Source: JAJPXI01 sp045595705
GTDB taxonomy: Bacteria > Bacillota > Clostridia > Oscillospirales > Oscillospiraceae
Assembly: GCA_045595705.1 (NCBI GenBank)
Contig: JAZOBA010000060.1
Coordinates: 1 to 20,881, forward strand
Length of the DNA stretch: 20,881 nt
Direction of reading: 5' to 3'
The translations under genes and the position numbers were made by a program. This document shows, in pieces, positions 13,548 to 20,864 of this stretch (position 1 is its first letter; each line of letters starts with the position of its first letter). A model generated the notes under the pieces. The model was not told the DNA's origin. It did not search any database and worked only from the letters and a program-made list of their open reading frames with translations.

Positions 13548-14831
13548 ATGAAACGACGAAAAATGAAGGGTAAAATGGGCATATGTTTGCTGACGGCAGT
13601 GTTGCTCGCCATCAGCATGATCGGCTGTGGTTCCACGGGAGAGGTATGCCCGGAACCTACACCGGCGGATGACGTGATACGCCCGGCGGAAGACACAGGT
13701 ATCTCCTCCGCACCGGTGCAGGAGACTACGGAACCGGAGATCGGTCACCAGCCGGAGAGCACTCCTGCAGTCACCGCGGAGCCGGCAGAGACAATCCCTG
13801 CGGTGCCACCGGAACCTGCCGTGGAGCCGACTCCTGAGCCCACACCGGCACCCAAGCCGGTGGTGGAGCCGACTTTCGAACCCACACCGACACCCGAGCC
13901 AACGCCAACCATGGAACCGGAGGTCAGCGCCCCCGCTGTGCCGCAGGAGATGGTGGCGGATACGGTCCCGGTGGATGCCGAACTGGAGGATGAAGCGGTG
14001 GCGCTTTCGGAAGCACCCCCGGCTGTGCCCCATCCGGTCAGCGCCGTGGCATCGGGCACGAAGGTAAAGAAAAATGCCAACGGCATCATTGATTATTCCA
14101 ACACAAGCGACGGCTACGTCATGGTGCAGTACACCGCGCAGACCGACCGGCGTCTGAAGGTGCAGGTGAAGGGCCCCACCACCACCTACACTTACAATCT
14201 GACGGCGCAAAAATGGGCGGTATTTCCTCTGTCAGACGGAGACGGGGTCTATCAGGTGACCATTTATCAGAATGTGACCGGCAGTAAGTATGCCGCCGCT
14301 CTGTCCATGAACACCCCGGTGGAACTGAAGGACGAATTTGCCCCCTTCCTGCACTCCAATCAGTATGTGGACTATGACAATGCCCCCAAGACGGTGGCCA
14401 AGGCCGCAGAGCTGATGGGGCACATCACCGACCCGCTGAAAAAGGTGGAGACCGTCTACGATTATGTGGTCCGGGGCATGACTTACGACAAACAATTGGC
14501 CGCCACCGTGAAAAGCGGCTACCTGCCCGTGCTGGACAGCGTACTGGAGAAGAAAACGGGAATTTGCTTTGACTATGCCGCTCTGATGACCGGCATGCTG
14601 CGCAGTCAGGGGGTACCCTGCAAGCTGGTGGTGGGGTACGCCGGGGCGGCCTACCACGCGTGGATCAGCGTGTGGGTGGAGGGCAGCGGCTGGGTGGACG
14701 GCGTCATCTGGTTCGACGCAGCCGGATGGCAGCGCATGGACCCCACCTTTGCATCCTCGGCCAACGGCAGCCAGTCCATTTTGGCTTACATCGGCGACGG
14801 AACCAACTACACGGCAAAATACTTCTATTGA
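13548..14831 (+). CDS. Transglutaminase-like lipoprotein
   Basis: This 427-residue protein has a basic start, a hydrophobic stretch and a lipobox-like SMIGC (Cys27), so it is probably lipidated and held on the outer face of the membrane. A long Pro/Glu/Thr-rich stalk (about 40-140, EPTPEPTP-type) leads to a beta-rich region (about 165-260). The transglutaminase core follows, with catalytic C340 (TGICFDYAAL), H370 (YHAWISVW) and D398 (MDPTF) all present. It could be a cysteine protease, amidase or cross-linking enzyme acting on cell-surface protein. The ATG at 13548 is 6 bp from GGGGTG (13536-13541); ATG 13542 and GTG 13539 are alternatives. It is followed after 58 bp by the pilus-type operon. 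Confidence 0.87.
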   Translation: MKRRKMKGKMGICLLTAVLLAISMIGCGSTGEVCPEPTPADDVIRPAEDTGISSAPVQETTEPEIGHQPESTPAVTAEPAETIPAVPPEPAVEPTPEPTPAPKPVVEPTFEPTPTPEPTPTMEPEVSAPAVPQEMVADTVPVDAELEDEAVALSEAPPAVPHPVSAVASGTKVKKNANGIIDYSNTSDGYVMVQYTAQTDRRLKVQVKGPTTTYTYNLTAQKWAVFPLSDGDGVYQVTIYQNVTGSKYAAALSMNTPVELKDEFAPFLHSNQYVDYDNAPKTVAKAAELMGHITDPLKKVETVYDYVVRGMTYDKQLAATVKSGYLPVLDSVLEKKTGICFDYAALMTGMLRSQGVPCKLVVGYAGAAYHAWISVWVEGSGWVDGVIWFDAAGWQRMDPTFASSANGSQSILAYIGDGTNYTAKYFY

Positions 14832-14889
14832 GGCACGGGCTTTGCCGCCCGATGCCCTGTCGGAATCCTCTTATCCGGAGGTGCGCTCC

Positions 14890-15936
14890 ATGAAGAAACA
14901 GAAATGGAATCACGAACAGATCGGCACCCTGTGCCGGGCTCTGGGGCATCTGTACCACGCCGGGATCGGCGTGGGGGATGCCCTTGCGCTGCTTGCCGAG
15001 GATGAAGCGGCGGCAGAGGAAAAACAGCAGCTGCTGTCCATGTCCCGCCGGGCCGACGAAGGGGTGCCTCTGGCCCGGATCTTCCGTGATGCCGGGTGCT
15101 TTCCCGACTACGTCTGCAATCTGACCCAGGTGGGCGAGCGGGTGGGCCGCACAGAGGACACCCTGAAGGCGCTGGCCGATTATTACGAGGGCCGCGCCCG
15201 CATGGAATGCCGGGTGAAAAACGCGCTGCTGTACCCCTCGGTACTGCTGGTGGTGCTGCTGGCGGTGGTGGTCATCCTGCTGGTGTGGGTGCTGCCCGTG
15301 TTCAACGATGTGTACGCCCGTCTGGGCAGCAGTCTGACCGGTCTGGCCGGCGGCTTGCTGATGCTGGGCGGTGTACTGCGCAAGATCATGCCTCTGCTGT
15401 GCGTGCTTTTGGCGCTGGCGGTGGTGTTTGCGATTCTTATGGCGGCCTCACCCGCCGCCCGGGACAGGCTGCTGGGTGCATGGCGCAAAGGCCGGGGGGA
15501 CAAGGGAGTCACCCGTCAGATCAACACAGCCCGGTTTGCGCAGGCCTTGTCCATGGGTATGACCAGCGGTCTGACCGACCGTGAGGCGGTGGAACTGGCC
15601 GCCAATCTGGCGCAGGGCAGCGAGGCATTCCAACACCGGTGCGCCGCCTGTCTGGCCGGACTGGACCAAGGGGCCGGACTGAGCGCCGCCCTGCGGGAGA
15701 GCGAACTGCTGTCCAAGGCAGAATGCCGTCTGCTGGAGGCTGGAATCAAAGGCGGTAACCGTGAGCAGGTCATGGAGCAGATCGCCCTGCGCGCGCTGGA
15801 GGAAAGCGAACAGGAACTGGAGAACCTGACCGGGCGCATCGAACCCACTGTGGTGGTAGTCCTGTCGGTTCTGGTGGGGGCCATTCTGCTGTCGGTCATG
15901 CTGCCCCTGATGCACATTATGACCGCCATTGGGTGA
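14890..15936 (+). CDS. Type II secretion / type IV pilus inner-membrane protein (GspF/PilC family)
   Basis: This 348-residue membrane protein has two T2SSF domains. The first (about 10-120) includes LYHAGIGVGDAL and VGERVGRTEDTLKALADYYE; the second (about 205-320) includes ARFAQALSMGMTSGLTDREAVELAA and LEAGIKGGNREQVMEQIA. Hydrophobic helices are near 115-140, 155-190 and 318-345. This family is the membrane platform that the assembly ATPase engages. It is shorter than the usual ~400 residues. The start at 14890 follows GGAGG (14877-14881); the frame is open further upstream but would overlap the lipoprotein gene. It leads the overlapping operon ending in the PilT-like ATPase. Confidence 0.92.
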   Translation: MKKQKWNHEQIGTLCRALGHLYHAGIGVGDALALLAEDEAAAEEKQQLLSMSRRADEGVPLARIFRDAGCFPDYVCNLTQVGERVGRTEDTLKALADYYEGRARMECRVKNALLYPSVLLVVLLAVVVILLVWVLPVFNDVYARLGSSLTGLAGGLLMLGGVLRKIMPLLCVLLALAVVFAILMAASPAARDRLLGAWRKGRGDKGVTRQINTARFAQALSMGMTSGLTDREAVELAANLAQGSEAFQHRCAACLAGLDQGAGLSAALRESELLSKAECRLLEAGIKGGNREQVMEQIALRALEESEQELENLTGRIEPTVVVVLSVLVGAILLSVMLPLMHIMTAIG

Positions 15937-15942
15937 ACGCCT

Positions 15943-16263
15943 ATGGGAATGACAGGAAAACGAAGCCGTCCGTGGCTCCCCGTGCTGGCGGCGGTGGCCG
16001 TTCTGGCGGTGCTGCTGTGGTTTTTTGCCGCCATGGGCAACCTGACCCGGGACAGCGGTGACCAAGGTCGGCAGCAGTTGGAAACCGCCCTGCGCCGCTC
16101 GGCGGTGGCCTGCTATGCCGCCGAGGGGGTCTATCCCCCCACGCTGGAGTATCTGACCGAGCATTACGGTGTGCAGATCGGGGATGAGTACACCGTGTTT
16201 TATGAGATTTTTGCATCCAACCTGATGCCCGACATCACGGTGCTGGAAAAAGGAGAGCAATGA
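15943..16263 (+). CDS. Small pseudopilin-like membrane protein
   Basis: This 106-residue protein has an N-terminal helix (about 10-30, LPVLAAVAVLAVLLWFFAAM) and a short extracellular part with RRSAVACYAAEGVYPPTLEYL. That segment is typical of small pseudopilins, where the first helix is followed by residues that track peptide length and processing. The classical prepilin peptidase site (GFTLIE) is absent, so processing is uncertain. GGGTG (15931-15935) at the end of the preceding gene serves as ribosome-binding site. The stop overlaps the next start (16260-16263), so translation is coupled. Confidence 0.8.
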   Translation: MGMTGKRSRPWLPVLAAVAVLAVLLWFFAAMGNLTRDSGDQGRQQLETALRRSAVACYAAEGVYPPTLEYLTEHYGVQIGDEYTVFYEIFASNLMPDITVLEKGEQ

Positions 16264-16751
16264 ACGACCGAAGCGGGAAACGATCCATATCCGGTCTGGC
16301 TGCATTGGTTTTATTGGGTGTGTTTGCTGCAGGGATTCTGACCGTTCTGCTGACCGGGGCCGACGCTTACAAGAGGCTGACCGAGCGGGACGCAGTATCC
16401 TATGACAGGCGCACCTGCGTGCAGTATCTGACCACCAAAGTCCGGCAGGCACCAGCCCCGGGCGCTGTTGTGCTGTCCGATTTTGGGGATGGGGACAGTT
16501 TGCTCATCCGTGAGAGAATTGACGGAAACGAGTACTGGACGCAGGTCTACTGTTACAACGGCTGGATGATGGAGCTGTTTACCCTTGCCGACGCCGGCCT
16601 TGCCCCGGAAGACGGGGAAAAGATCCTGCCCATGCAGAGCCTTACCATGGAGCGCAGCGGAACTCTGCTGCGGCTGGCCACGGTGGACGCAAAGGGCACC
16701 GAAAGCACCGTTCTGCTGGCCCTGCGCGGGGGAGAGGAGGCGGCGCCGTGA
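16260..16751 (+). CDS. DUF4860-like membrane-anchored protein of the pilus-type operon
   Basis: This 163-residue protein has one N-terminal helix (about 12-33) and an extracellular domain with RRTCVQYLTTKVRQAP, YWTQVYCYNGWMMELF and a C-terminal beta segment. The pattern resembles the DUF4860 family found in clostridial pilus-type clusters; I recognise this by pattern only. A pseudopilin-like structural role is inferred. It overlaps the preceding stop by 4 bp (ATGA) and the next start by 4 bp. Confidence 0.75.
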   Translation: MNDRSGKRSISGLAALVLLGVFAAGILTVLLTGADAYKRLTERDAVSYDRRTCVQYLTTKVRQAPAPGAVVLSDFGDGDSLLIRERIDGNEYWTQVYCYNGWMMELFTLADAGLAPEDGEKILPMQSLTMERSGTLLRLATVDAKGTESTVLLALRGGEEAAP

Positions 16752-17167
16752 AAAACAGGGGAGCCTTGGTTCTCATCGAGCAGGCTGTCATGCTGCTGGT
16801 GTTTGCGCTGGCCGCCGTGCTCTGTCTGCGGGCCTTTGTGTGGGCCGATGCCGCCTCCAAAGAGATCACAGCCCGGGACGGAGCACTGCTGCAGGCCCAG
16901 AACGCCGCCGAAGTGCTGAAGGGCGTCCATGGTGATTTTGAACTTGCCGCGGAACAGATGGGCGGAATCTGGGATGGCGAGACGTGGGTGGTTCTTTATG
17001 ATGAGAACTGGGAAATGACCGATGAGCTGCATACCTACACCCTGCGTGCGGTGCCCGGTCGGACCGATCAGAAGTATATGGGACAGGCGCACCTTTCGGT
17101 GTATCAGGGTGAGACCGAACTGGCTGCGCTGGAAGTCGGTTGGCAGGAGGTGACTGCCAATGGGTGA
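16748..17167 (+). CDS. Pseudopilin-like membrane protein
   Basis: This 139-residue protein starts at GTG 16748, which overlaps the previous stop as GTGA and is preceded by GAGGAGG (16734-16740). It opens with GALVLIEQAVMLLVFALAAV, a short charged start with E11 at the head of a hydrophobic helix, which recalls the Glu5 position of prepilin helices. The extracellular part (about 35-139) is beta-rich and unassigned. It overlaps the next gene by 8 bp. Confidence 0.75.
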   Translation: MKNRGALVLIEQAVMLLVFALAAVLCLRAFVWADAASKEITARDGALLQAQNAAEVLKGVHGDFELAAEQMGGIWDGETWVVLYDENWEMTDELHTYTLRAVPGRTDQKYMGQAHLSVYQGETELAALEVGWQEVTANG

Positions 17168-17576
17168 GAAGCAAAAAGCAGGGTTCCCTCCCGTGGGAAT
17201 CAGTAGTTTGCTGGTTATTTTCGCCGTGCTCTGTCTGACGGTATTTGCCCTTCTGTCGGTATCTACGGTGCGGGCCGACCGGACGCTGAGCGAAAAGACG
17301 GCGACGGCGGTGGGTGGCTACTATCAGGCAGACCGGGCGGCTGAGGAAACCCTCGCCCGTCTGCGTGCCGGGGAACGCCCCGAGGACGTGAAAGAACGCA
17401 ACGGAGTTTTTTATTACACCCATCCGATTTCGGCCACCCAGACCCTTGTGGTAGAAGTGAAGGTGGAAGGTACCGAGTACGAAATTTTGCGTTGGCAGGC
17501 GGTGTCCACCGCCGATTGGACTGCTGACGATCAACTCCCTGTCTGGAGCGGGGAGATGAAGGAGGAATCTCAATGA
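17160..17576 (+). CDS. Small membrane-anchored protein of the pilus-type operon
   Basis: This 138-residue protein has one N-terminal helix (about 14-35, SSLLVIFAVLCLTVFALLSV) followed by a coiled helix (RTLSEKTATAVGGYYQADRAAEETLARL) and a beta-rich end. That arrangement resembles the GspK/PilX-type minor pseudopilins, but the sequence is too short and divergent to name. GGAGG near 17148 precedes the ATG. It overlaps its neighbours by 8 and 4 bp. Confidence 0.75.
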   Translation: MGEKQKAGFPPVGISSLLVIFAVLCLTVFALLSVSTVRADRTLSEKTATAVGGYYQADRAAEETLARLRAGERPEDVKERNGVFYYTHPISATQTLVVEVKVEGTEYEILRWQAVSTADWTADDQLPVWSGEMKEESQ

Positions 17577-18649
17577 TAATTTTGATGGATTATCTGACCC
17601 GGGCAGTGCAGGAAGGGGCATCCGATCTGTTTATCGTATCCGGTGCACCGGTCAGCATCAAACGGGAAGGGCAGATCACCCACATTGGAGAAGAAAAGGT
17701 CATGCCCACACTGGGAGAGAAAATGATCGGGGAGATTTACGTTTTGGCCGGTCGGGACATGGGCGAATTTCAGCGCACCGGGGATGATGATTTCTCCTTC
17801 TCGGTGGCAGGATTGGCCCGATTCCGTGTGAACGCGTACAAGCAGCGGGGGTCCTGTGCGGCGGTCATCCGCGTGGTGTCTTTTGATATACCCGATTGGA
17901 AGGATTTGAGTATTCCCGAGCAGGTGATGGATCTGGCCCGGCTGACCGGCGGTATGGTGCTGGTCACCGGCACGGCAGGCAGCGGAAAATCCACCACACA
18001 GGCCTGTCTGGTGGACCGCATCAATCGGGAGCGGGCCTGCCACATTATTACGCTGGAGGATCCCATCGAATATCTCCACCGCAATCAGAACAGCATTGTC
18101 AGCCAGCGTGAAATCGCCGTGGATACGGCCGACTATCTGTCTGCTCTGCGGGCCTGCCTGCGTCAGGCACCCGATGTCATTCAGCTGGGCGAAATGCGCG
18201 ATCTGGAGACCATCCGCACAGCTATGACGGCGGCCGAAACCGGGCATCTGCTGCTGGGGACCCTGCACACCAGAGGGGCAGTGAACACCGTTGACCGCAT
18301 CATTGACATTTTCCCGGCCGACCAGCAGGATCAGATTCGCATCCAGCTCAGCGCCGTGCTGCGCACCGTGGTGTCCCAGCAACTGCTGCCCGACGTGGAC
18401 GGCGGACTGGTGCCTGCCTTTGAGATCATGCACATGACCGGCGCCATCCGCAGCATGATCCGTGACTGCAAAAACCATCAGATTGCCGCCGCCATCGCAT
18501 CGGGTTCCGGCGAGGGCATGATCTCCATGGATCAATCCATTCTGAATTTGTATCTGGCCGGGCGCATCACCCGGGAAACCGCGCTGGATCACGCGGACAA
18601 CCCCGAACAGATGGAGCGCCGCATGAACGACGGCATGTGCAAGCAGTAA
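17573..18649 (+). CDS. PilT-like type IV pilus / type II secretion ATPase
   Basis: This 358-residue cytoplasmic hexameric ATPase has an N-terminal PAS-like domain (about 1-110, DYLTRAVQEGASDLFIVSGAPV). The RecA-like core carries Walker A GTAGSGKST (133-141), Asp box TLEDPIEYLH, Walker B QLGEMRD (E207) and His box LGTLHTRGA (H232). An AIRSMIRD segment corresponds to the AIRNLIRE motif of PilT retraction ATPases. It has no MshEN/N1E domain of the PilB/GspE assembly ATPases. It overlaps the preceding gene as ATGA (17573-17576) and follows GGAGG. It is the only ATPase in the operon, so whether it drives retraction, assembly or both is unclear. Confidence 0.92.
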   Translation: MIILMDYLTRAVQEGASDLFIVSGAPVSIKREGQITHIGEEKVMPTLGEKMIGEIYVLAGRDMGEFQRTGDDDFSFSVAGLARFRVNAYKQRGSCAAVIRVVSFDIPDWKDLSIPEQVMDLARLTGGMVLVTGTAGSGKSTTQACLVDRINRERACHIITLEDPIEYLHRNQNSIVSQREIAVDTADYLSALRACLRQAPDVIQLGEMRDLETIRTAMTAAETGHLLLGTLHTRGAVNTVDRIIDIFPADQQDQIRIQLSAVLRTVVSQQLLPDVDGGLVPAFEIMHMTGAIRSMIRDCKNHQIAAAIASGSGEGMISMDQSILNLYLAGRITRETALDHADNPEQMERRMNDGMCKQ

Positions 18650-18698
18650 AACAAGGCGGCGCCGGGAAAGACCGGACGTCCGATTGCAAAACGCAGTT

Positions 18699-18727
18699 TC
18701 ATAACCGCGCCAATCCCTGCATAGAGT
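18699..18727 (+). promoter_or_regulatory. SigE-like sporulation promoter
   Basis: TCATAAC (18699-18705) and CATAGAGT (18720-18727), separated by 14 bp, match most of the mother-cell sigma-E consensus (KMATATT, 14 bp, CATACANT). It lies 36 bp upstream of the spoIIID-like frame, and spoIIID is a known SigE-dependent gene. Confidence 0.5.
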
Positions 18728-18763
18728 TGTTTCAGGACTTTGAATCGCAGGGAGTGTTGCCGG

Positions 18764-18892
18764 TTGAAAGGGAACATCGAAGAGCGGGCGGGCCAATTGG
18801 CCCTTTACATCATAGAGAATAGAGCGACGGTGCGGGCCGCCGCGGCCAAATTCGGCATATCCAAGTCCAACGTACATATGGTTATCTATTAA
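18764..18892 (+). pseudogene. spoIIID: Truncated SpoIIID-like sporulation regulator
   Basis: This 42-codon frame from TTG 18764 (AGGGAG at 18749-18754) reads IEERAGQLALYIIENRATVR and then AAAAKFGISKSNVH. That is the N-terminal half and recognition helix of SpoIIID, the mother-cell regulator acting after SigE. It then changes to MVIY and stops at TAA 18890. SpoIIID is usually 80-95 residues, and the conserved continuation after VHK is missing. The remainder is not found in the window on either strand. DNA composition shifts at the same place. The gene is either inactivated by an insertion or deletion, or is the 5' part of a gene interrupted by a mobile element. Confidence 0.7.
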
Positions 18893-18916
18893 TAGAACGG
18901 TTTTTGAGCGCAGAAA

Positions 18917-18955
18917 GCAGGGTCTGTACTGCCGCGATGGCAGTACAGACTCTGC
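18917..18955. repeat. Long inverted repeat at the start of the arsenic region
   Basis: 17-bp arms (18917-18933 and 18939-18955, core GTCTGTACTGCC) pair with one mismatch around GCGAT. No T-run follows on either strand, so it is not a standard terminator. It lies 25 bp beyond the broken spoIIID and next to a perfect palindrome CTATTAATAG (18885-18894), so it may mark the end of an inserted element. Confidence 0.6.
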
Positions 18956-19018
18956 TCGCTTATAGAAACATTCAAGCACACGGCCAGAAGTCTTGGCAGA
19001 TTTTCTAAAGAAAACATA

Positions 19019-19047
19019 TTGACATTTTTAGATTTGTTGCATATACT
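19019..19047 (+). promoter_or_regulatory. Promoter of the arsR operon
   Basis: Perfect -35 TTGACA (19019-19024), 17-bp spacer and TATACT (19042-19047) lie 39 bp before arsR. The spacer contains ATTTTTAGATTTGT (19024-19037), a 14-mer that recurs exactly at 19453-19466, just ahead of the permease. TAGATTTG also occurs at 19067-19074. These are possible ArsR-binding half-sites. Confidence 0.8.
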
Positions 19048-19085
19048 GATGATACATCGAAGAAAATAGATTTGAGGTGACAAGC

Positions 19086-19403
19086 ATGGCATCTGAATAC
19101 ACGGAGATCGCGAAGGTGTTTAAGGCATTCTGTGATGAGAATAGATTGCAGATTTTGGAGATGTTGCGCTCTGGTGAGAAATGCGCCTGCAAGCTTCTCG
19201 ATGAACTGCACATCGGACAGTCCACGCTTTCTCACCACATGAGGATCCTGTGTGATTCTGGTATTGTTCAAGGCCGCAAGGATGGGAAATGGGTTCACTA
19301 CTCCATTGACCCGGCAGGTGCTGAACGCGCCCAAAAACTGTTGGGCCAGCAAGTTGCACTGACCACTCTTTGCGATCACGGAGAAGAATGTTGTTGTAAG
19401 TAA
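19086..19403 (+). CDS. arsR: ArsR/SmtB family metalloregulator
   Basis: This 105-residue winged-helix repressor has the arsenite-type site EKCACKLL (C33 and C35, the counterpart of ELCVCDL in helix 3). The recognition helix follows (IGQSTLSHHMRILCDSGIV, about 43-61), then the wing (GRKDGKWVHYSI). A Cys-rich tail, CDHGEECCCK (96-105), may add metal ligands. ArsR proteins sit on their own promoter and leave when thiol-binding arsenic or antimony is bound. The ATG at 19086 is 5 bp from GAGGTGA (19074-19080). It leads a permease and a redox protein, so arsenic or organoarsenical response is likely, but the metal is inferred. Confidence 0.9.
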   Translation: MASEYTEIAKVFKAFCDENRLQILEMLRSGEKCACKLLDELHIGQSTLSHHMRILCDSGIVQGRKDGKWVHYSIDPAGAERAQKLLGQQVALTTLCDHGEECCCK

Positions 19404-19485
19404 TCATGAGGCCATCTGCAAAGATGGCTTCTATTACGGATAACGCTTCGATATTTTTAGATTTGTCGATTTGGGAGGCTGCGTT

Positions 19486-20499
19486 ATGGAGATTTTACGG
19501 TCTGTCTGGCTCTTTTTCCAGAATCAGGTGCTTGGCATGAAGTGGCTCAATGAGGTTGTCGGCGGCGGTCTTTCCGCTGTGGGCCTGGACATTACATCTC
19601 GTTGGGGAGCCAGTATCCAATTTTTCATCTATGATGTCATCAAAATCATGGTTCTGCTTGGGTTTCTGATTTTCGTGATCTCGTATATCCAAAGCTATTT
19701 TCCCCCCGAACGCACAAAGCATATTCTTGGCAGGTTCCACGGCGTCGGCGCGAACTGCATCGCAGCTCTGTTAGGAACGGTAACTCCTTTTTGCTCCTGC
19801 TCGTCCATTCCGCTGTTCATTGGGTTTACCAGTGCGGGGTTGCCCCTGGGCGTGACCTTCTCATTTCTGATCTCGTCTCCCATGGTAGATTTGGGAAGTC
19901 TGGTGCTTCTGATGAGCATCTTCGGCTGGAAGGTCGCTGTGGTGTATGTGCTGCTGGGTCTGGTGGTTGCTGTAATTGGCGGTACTGCGATCGAAAAGTT
20001 GCATTTGGAAGATCAAGTAGAGGACTACATCCGCAAAGGACGGAATCTCGATGCTGCGCAGGAGGAACTGCACTTCAAAGATCGGATACGATACGCATGG
20101 GAGCAAGTTATTTCCACTGCCAAAAAGGTATTCCCCTATGTGTTGGTGGGTGTTGGCATCGGAGCCATCATCCACAACTGAATTCCTGAAGCGTTTATCG
20201 TAAAACTGCTGGGCAACAGCAATCCTTTCGGTGTGATCCTTGCTACCGCGGCCGGTGTGCCTATGTACGCCGACATTTTCGGCACGATCCCCATTGCGGA
20301 AGCCCTACTCGCCAAGGGGGCGCTGTTGGGCGTGGTCCTCAGTTTTATGATGGGGGTTACAACGCTCAGCCTGCCCTCCATGATCATGCTCCGCAAGGCT
20401 GTAAAGCCAAAACTGCTGGGCATCTTTATCGCGATCTGTACGGTTGGGATCATCTTTGTAGGCTATTTCTTTAACGCAATTCAAAATATAATTATTTAA
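19486..20499 (+). pseudogene. ArsP/DUF318-family permease interrupted by in-frame TGA
   Basis: The frame would encode about 337 residues with many membrane helices and the family's TPFCSCSSIPLFIGF motif (C103 and C105), known from permeases that export trivalent organoarsenicals. The first part runs 19486-20181 (231 residues); TGA at 20179-20181 falls in GAIIHN-stop-IPEAF, and the same frame continues intact through GVPMYADIFGTIPIAEALL to TAA at 20497-20499. TGG to TGA (Trp) is the simplest explanation. The downstream half has no decay, so the change is recent, an assembly error, or read through. The ATG at 19486 follows GGGAGG (19473-19478). Confidence 0.85.
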
Positions 20500-20512
20500 C
20501 GGAGGTTAGATT

Positions 20513-20860
20513 ATGGCACTGTTCAATTTTGGCAAAAAGAAAGAAGAGACCAAGACTCCCACTTGCTGCTGCGGCAGTAATGAGAGTAAAGCTGGCGAAA
20601 TCGCATCCTGCGGCTGTGGTAATATCGCAAGCATCAAGGTGCTGGGTGCAGGCTGTAAGACCTGTCATCAGCAGTATGAAAATGCAAAGGAAGCTGTGAC
20701 CAATCTGGGTCTGCGCGTGACGGTGGAGTACATCACCGATATGGAGAAAGTTATGGAATACGGGGTCATGGTCATGCCTTCAATTGTGATCAACGAGAAG
20801 GTTGCTGCATCCGGAAAGCTGCTCAGCACGAAGGATGTGGAAAAACTGCTGAGAGGGTAA
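20513..20860 (+). CDS. Thioredoxin-like redox protein of the arsenic operon
   Basis: This 115-residue protein has a thioredoxin fold of the TM0996 (redox-active disulfide protein 2) type: IKVLGAGCKTCHQ with CxxC at C48 and C51, and cis-Pro VMPSIVI at P89. An unusual N-terminal extension carries CCCG (18-21) and CGCG (33-36), giving further possible metal or thiol ligands. In arsenic loci such proteins are thought to supply reducing equivalents or carry metalloid to the permease. That role is inferred. GGAGG precedes the ATG by 8 bp; the gap to the permease is 13 bp, so they share a transcript. Confidence 0.88.
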   Translation: MALFNFGKKKEETKTPTCCCGSNESKAGEIASCGCGNIASIKVLGAGCKTCHQQYENAKEAVTNLGLRVTVEYITDMEKVMEYGVMVMPSIVINEKVAASGKLLSTKDVEKLLRG

Positions 20861-20864
20861 GCGT

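Noticed and set aside
17570..18979. A 469-codon open frame on the minus strand
   Set aside because: It is the antisense of the PilT-like gene, has no ribosome-binding site and shows no recognisable domain.
20179..20221. Selenocysteine insertion at the permease TGA, since TGCTG-GGCAA-CAGCA forms a small hairpin 25 nt downstream
   Set aside because: The hairpin lies in a conserved coding stretch (KLLGNSNPFG), its stem is only 5 bp, and the family has Trp rather than Cys at this place.
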